DNA of 64,000 nucleotides, from positions 41,429,835 through 41,493,834 of the forward strand of contig CP136066.1 of the NCBI GenBank assembly GCA_032622095.1, written 5' to 3'. Both the position numbers and the translations under genes were made by a program. Below the pieces are notes generated by a model. It saw only the letters and a list, made by a program, of their open reading frames with translations. It made no database searches and had not been told where the DNA came from. Below are positions 42,101 to 48,100 of this stretch, one piece after another; position 1 is the first letter of the stretch, and each line of letters starts with the position of its first letter. Origin of the DNA: Siphonodentalium dalli. Lineage: Eukaryota > Mollusca > Scaphopoda > Gadilida > Siphonodentaliidae.

Positions 42101-45100
42101 TGTCAAGATGCAACTTCTGTTTTGCGATATTCCTGAATTGGAAAGCGGACATCCTCATTCCAGACTATGTTTTAAATAGGGAAACTGCAACGCAAGCATA
42201 GTTCAGTACTCTCGTTGCGCTGGTCTGACCACTGAAATCATGTAAATATACGTAAGTTAATCAGGCCAGCATACCAGTGGAGTAAACACTGCTATGCAGT
42301 TTGATATTATAGCCACACACCTGTCCTGCATCGGCCGCCGGATCTGCAATAGCGAACTCTGTCCCAATGCCCTCTGGGTTGATAAAATCCTGAATGAGCC
42401 AAGCTGTCTCCCTATCACCCTTCTCATCGAAATTCACCATTCCTGATTTACCTGGAAGAAAGTTCCGGTTGTCAATCAGTCTAATGTCGGCCAATGAGCA
42501 TACGTCACCAAATTAAATGTAATATCTAGGTTACACTGCTGTAAATGTGTTCCATACACCTCAGTGCTAACGTTTTAGCATATACTGTTGGCAATATAAA
42601 TTTTGTGTCCAAACGTTTCATTAAATCTGAAAGATTGACATTAATTTTTGGGGAAACTTTTTACCCCAAAAAATGATATCCGTCTAGCAGCGAATTTGCC
42701 TTTAAATCTTGTGTTTTCGTAACTAGTGTCAGAACTGCATAAAAAATTACTGTCATATGTTACACCACACCAAAAAAATCACTACAACTTCAATACAAAG
42801 GGTTAATTCCTGTTCCAATGGCTATTTTACCTATGCAAGTTTTATCCCGCCAGTTTACGACGGAATGGTTTCCAGACACACTGGGTAGAATATTTGGGTG
42901 CAGTTATTTAATAAATGAATATAATTTGTGTGTATTTCATTGAAGCAGACTCCCTGTCACCTTTTGTGCCAATACAGGACAAAACATTAGCAAATCGATA
43001 AGCACACAAGAGAGGCAGTTAAGACTAGTTTAAATCCATCGCGAATTTCATGGCGATGCACACATTCCGCCTTGGTGCAAAAATAGCCAGTGATCGATAT
43101 CAATACTATACCTACATTACATAAAAGCTGCCCAAACTAGTATATACAACCCTGAAACCTATAACTTATGCTGTGGTAAATTAAGATAGTTAGGAACAGT
43201 TTCAAATTCAATAAATTCTGTATTGGTGGATTATATGTTATTTGGAAAATTGTGGGCCCGGCTTACAAATTTTCAGCCCTATTAACAAGATTGGTAAGAG
43301 GCGATTGGTGGCTCTCTTGCTTATAAATAATACAATCAAGTCATTTTCTTGTATCCAAGCGGCGGATACTGTTGGAAGCTGATATTGTAAAGTCCAGCAC
43401 GTCTCTACTATGGTCCTTTCCCTATGTCATGCTGGACAAGAATGACGTTTCAAAGCGCATTTCTGTGGATTAATGAATGTTTAAATGCTATTACGACACC
43501 AATTTAATATCCTCTACCTGTCATTGATGCTATATTGTCACTTCTTAGAAGAACAAAATTGTTCTCATCTCTCGATTTACAGTCTGACTACTGGCAGTGC
43601 CAAGTGGCGGCAGAAGGCAAATGTAAGACTTATTTCTTGTACCAACACGGTCTTTTCGAATTTAACATTGTCACACCTAGGCTCCTAAACACGATTGGAA
43701 TTTTCCAACAACACACGTCTCAAGTCTCAAATGAAATAGGCAATTAGGCAATAGCTTACTTAGATGACAGTGTAATCTGCAGTAAAACCCTGGTATCTCA
43801 TCTACAACACATTCAGGCAGTATTCAATAGATTTCGGCAGCATACTCTCAAGCTAGCGAAAATATTTCAATTTATGAAGCCAGCCACCCATTATTTAGGT
43901 TTTGTAATCGAAACCACCGGTACTTGTCCTGATCATGACATGGTCACGATAGTATCATTGTCTGCAACCTTACGTCTTATATTTCGACACTTGCTATGTG
44001 AATGACTTGGTATTGTCAGGAAAGCAGTTTATTAGTAAATAGTTAATTATACTCGCATCTCTATTGTGATTTTTCATACACAGATAAACCAATCACCAAA
44101 CAATACAATGGTAGACGGGTTGCTTCATCAGAAGGGCACAAGATTAGCTATGCAAACAGCACCGCCACATTAAATACTAGTAATCACACCAACCATCGGT
44201 ACTAATGCTATGAGACTAACGGCATCTTAATTTGTGTTAACTTAACCTACACCTTATAAAACACCACAAATATAATTATGTTGTAAGAGTTTCCTGAATT
44301 TAATGGTATTTACATCCAATATTGTTCAATTTTCTTGAGAGAATTAAAAAGTTAGTTACCACAACATTTGCCAAATGAAAATATTTTTTGCCAAATGTGA
44401 ATGATTTTTGCCATTGGCAAATTTAGAAAGTGGCAGCGCGAACCCTGGTTGAGGCCATTCGGTCTTCAGTATCTCCAAACTGTGTTAAGGGTGTTCGCTC
44501 TTTCATTGATAATTGCACCTAATATTGTTGTTTCATCCATCCTGGGGAATGCTGAACCCAATTGACATACACCCTATTCTTGAGAAAAGTGGGCTTGATC
44601 TATCAGGCCCCTACCCAATCTCCCGGGTTGTCGTCTCCCCCACCAATACAATCTCCAAACCAAGCCGTACCCATGCAGGTAAAGAATACCACCAAATCGC
44701 ATTGGAACAACATACATGTTGCTCCATAAGCATATGAAAACCGCAAATCGCCAATAAGCAGCTAAATTCGATAAGAAAGCAAAAGGCGTGTATTTTGCCA
44801 TCGGGGATTCCATGTATCTAAAGAACCAAATGACAGTCATGCATACTACAGAATAATTTCCCAATCACACATGAAAAGACATCTGACCGGGACTGTCACC
44901 AAGGCCCATACCACACACCTCCGAATGGGCAATTAGCATACCCTAAGTCGCTAGACATGCCCCAAACTACGTGGTACCTCCCACACTGGAGGATGAGCAC
45001 AAAGGCTCACCCAACGATAATTCCACCGGAGGGTCATTTAGGGATGAAACAGAACCATTGCCAGATAAGACCATCAAACATTTCCACAAAGAAAATCCCT

Positions 45101-48100
45101 CATCAACGACCATTTTGGAACCACCAGGACAGTCATCCAGTGAGGATACTGAACTACTGCCAGCCGGCATTCAAAACAAATTAGTATCGTCCTGTAAGTT
45201 AGACCACTCGCTAGAACTCTCAGACTCATCCGATTCTGAGATAAGCACCATGCATACTGCACTACCAAGACCCTTTAAGTGCGAGGTGACGCGGCTAGAT
45301 TCCATTTGCATGAACCCCTTTTTCACCTCCATTGTCGTGACGCATTCGTGCAAGTGATTTCCCCACTGAACGGATGTTGTTGTCTTGTTTTGTATTGAAT
45401 GTATGTTGTGTTAAACATCTCTCTCTTTCACTCTCTCTCTCTTTCTCTCTCTCAGCCTGACCCTAATTAACTCCCGTATTACAATGTTATACCCATATCT
45501 CAATCCTAAACATGTAAATACATTTCAATCATACAAAACTATATATCCCGTCTGCTTTACCTCAAGTGATATATCTGTCACTTAAGGTAACATTTGTTCC
45601 ACGAGGAGAGGACTTTTGCATTTTGCTTGTTGTCAAATCCTCTTCCTAAATCTATATATCTACATGTGTATTGTGCTTGTGTGATATGTTTCATTTTTTA
45701 ATTAAATATTGTTTACACCAAGTGTCAGGTGAAAACGACACATCACTCACATGCTGGGCAAGTCCATGGACGTGGTCGCCATTAAACTCCACCTCGCATC
45801 TGAAAAGGCTAAAACAGCCCATTGTAAGTGTCTAATGATTGACACACCCAGTGCCGCCCCAATATGTCACAAAGTACAGACCCTTCTCAATGTAAGTGTC
45901 CAATGACAGACCCACCCAGTGCCGCCCCAATATGTCACAAAGTACAGACCCTTCTCAATGTAAGTGTCCAATGACAGACACACCCAGTGCCGCCCCAATA
46001 TGTCACAAAGTACAGACCCTTCTCAATTTAAGTGTCCAATGACAGACCCACCCAGTGCCGCCCCAATATGTCACAAAGTACAGACTCTTCTCAATGCCCT
46101 TGATGCACCTGTGTAACGTAACGCATGTATATACCTGTAAACCATCGTCCATCACTACAGGACATACCCGAACATTTGCCCTATTAAACGACATGGTCGT
46201 TTCAGCATGACAAGAATCCTGTTCCTGGCCGTCTTATTGGAAAGATTCACCCAAGCATTTATCACACACCATAATAATGTGTTCATAAAGATTCAAACCA
46301 TTGCACCAACCAGGTCAAGATGGGGGTGACCTTTGTCATTCCCATATGCACGAAGCCAAGGCCATTCAGACCGATCATTAAAACACCATAGCTATTTTTC
46401 TCGAATACAACCCCTAAACCACACGAATTTCCAAAGACCCAGAAATATAGTCCCCTTTGTCGGATATGCTTTCAGCTTCCTTTTCGGGATCATATCCAAG
46501 TTTGATTTACGCAATATTAGAACCAAAATGCAATCCTTGTCACGCAATCACCACGCAATCGTTCACGCAGTTGAATGAGGGCTTACTATTCTAACATAAC
46601 ATAAAATACATAACTTAAAGTTCTCGGAAGTAAGTCGCAATGACATTTTTCCGAAAATAGCTATATATAAATATTGCTTGTGCTTTGCATGCAGTTTGTG
46701 CCAAATCCAAATTCTAATCACCGCAGTCGTAACGAAAATGCCAACATTGTGTGCAACCAGTCGTTCCTTGACTATTGATAAACCATCAGCGTCGACTACA
46801 AATTGGGAGAGGTTGTTCCACTGCAATAGAACTCACTGTGAGAAGAAATGAAATCGCATGTCCTTGGATCATTTGGAGTTTTAGAGTTTAAAGGAATGAC
46901 CCCTTGTCCTCTTTTCGATTGTTTTTCTCGAAACAATTCCTTAATTTCTACCTTGTATTTTCCAAGTACCAGCTTGTATGACTCTATCAAATCGCATCGG
47001 ATCCTATGATATTTCATGGCCATAAGTTGCAGTATTAGTAACCTACACTGCAAACAAAATCCGTGTCACAACGATCGTAAGTGTCACAGGGCGACCTATT
47101 TGCCACATATTTTACCACAATGTTTGTTAATGTGTCAGATAACACGGCTGTATTTCTCATATTGGCTCAGATGTGTCAACTGTAAAGCTCGCTAGTGTGT
47201 CACATCGCTCGATTCCGTGTCATCTGACCCATTCCAATTATTTCGAAGAACCACATCTTGATTTTGTGATACAGAGAGAACATATATATTTTATTATGGA
47301 AATGCACAACTGTTCCAATTAAATATGTTTTGCAGGTGCGTGAACCAGATAATCCAATGGGAATTTCCCTTGAGTTACAAATAACTTTTTTTTTTCATAG
47401 AATACCAGGACCTATAAATCTTTAAATGGTAAATCCCTATTTTCGGTATTAGCTTTGTCGCACTTCTCTTGATGCTTTCTATTGTCTTTGAGAGTTTAAT
47501 TAAGTTTCCCACTCCATTGCCATACTCGAGAATAGGTTTGATTAGTGCTCTAATCAGTGAAATTTCAACGTCTTTCTCTGTATAATATACAAATGACCTC
47601 TTTATTGTATACTAGCTGATGTGTCCGACTTCATCCGGGCTATTTAGCGAACAACGTTGAAAAGTAATAGGAGAAAGAAAAAAACTATTGTTCGATTGGT
47701 CCAGAAACATGCCTATATAAGTGTATATGAGCGATGTCAAAGTCAAGGACACGGTCGCATGTAAAATTGGACCCGCCCATATTGTTCCCGGGATCAAAAC
47801 AGGCCTACATACCAAATTTGAGTCGGATCGGTCGAGGTCCAGAAACATGCCTATATGAGCGAGGTCAAGATCGATGACACGGCCGTATGTGAATTTGGAC
47901 CTGCCCATATTGTTCTCAGAATCAAAGTAGGCATACATACCAAATTTGAGTCGGATCGGTAAAGTAGATTTCGAGTCTATAACACGCATGCAGACATACA
48001 CACACATACACACAGACAGATGTTCCAAAATATTTGCTTTAGAGACTGCTTCGTCATATATTATGAATGTCCCACGCACCCACATATCGGAAAACTGGCA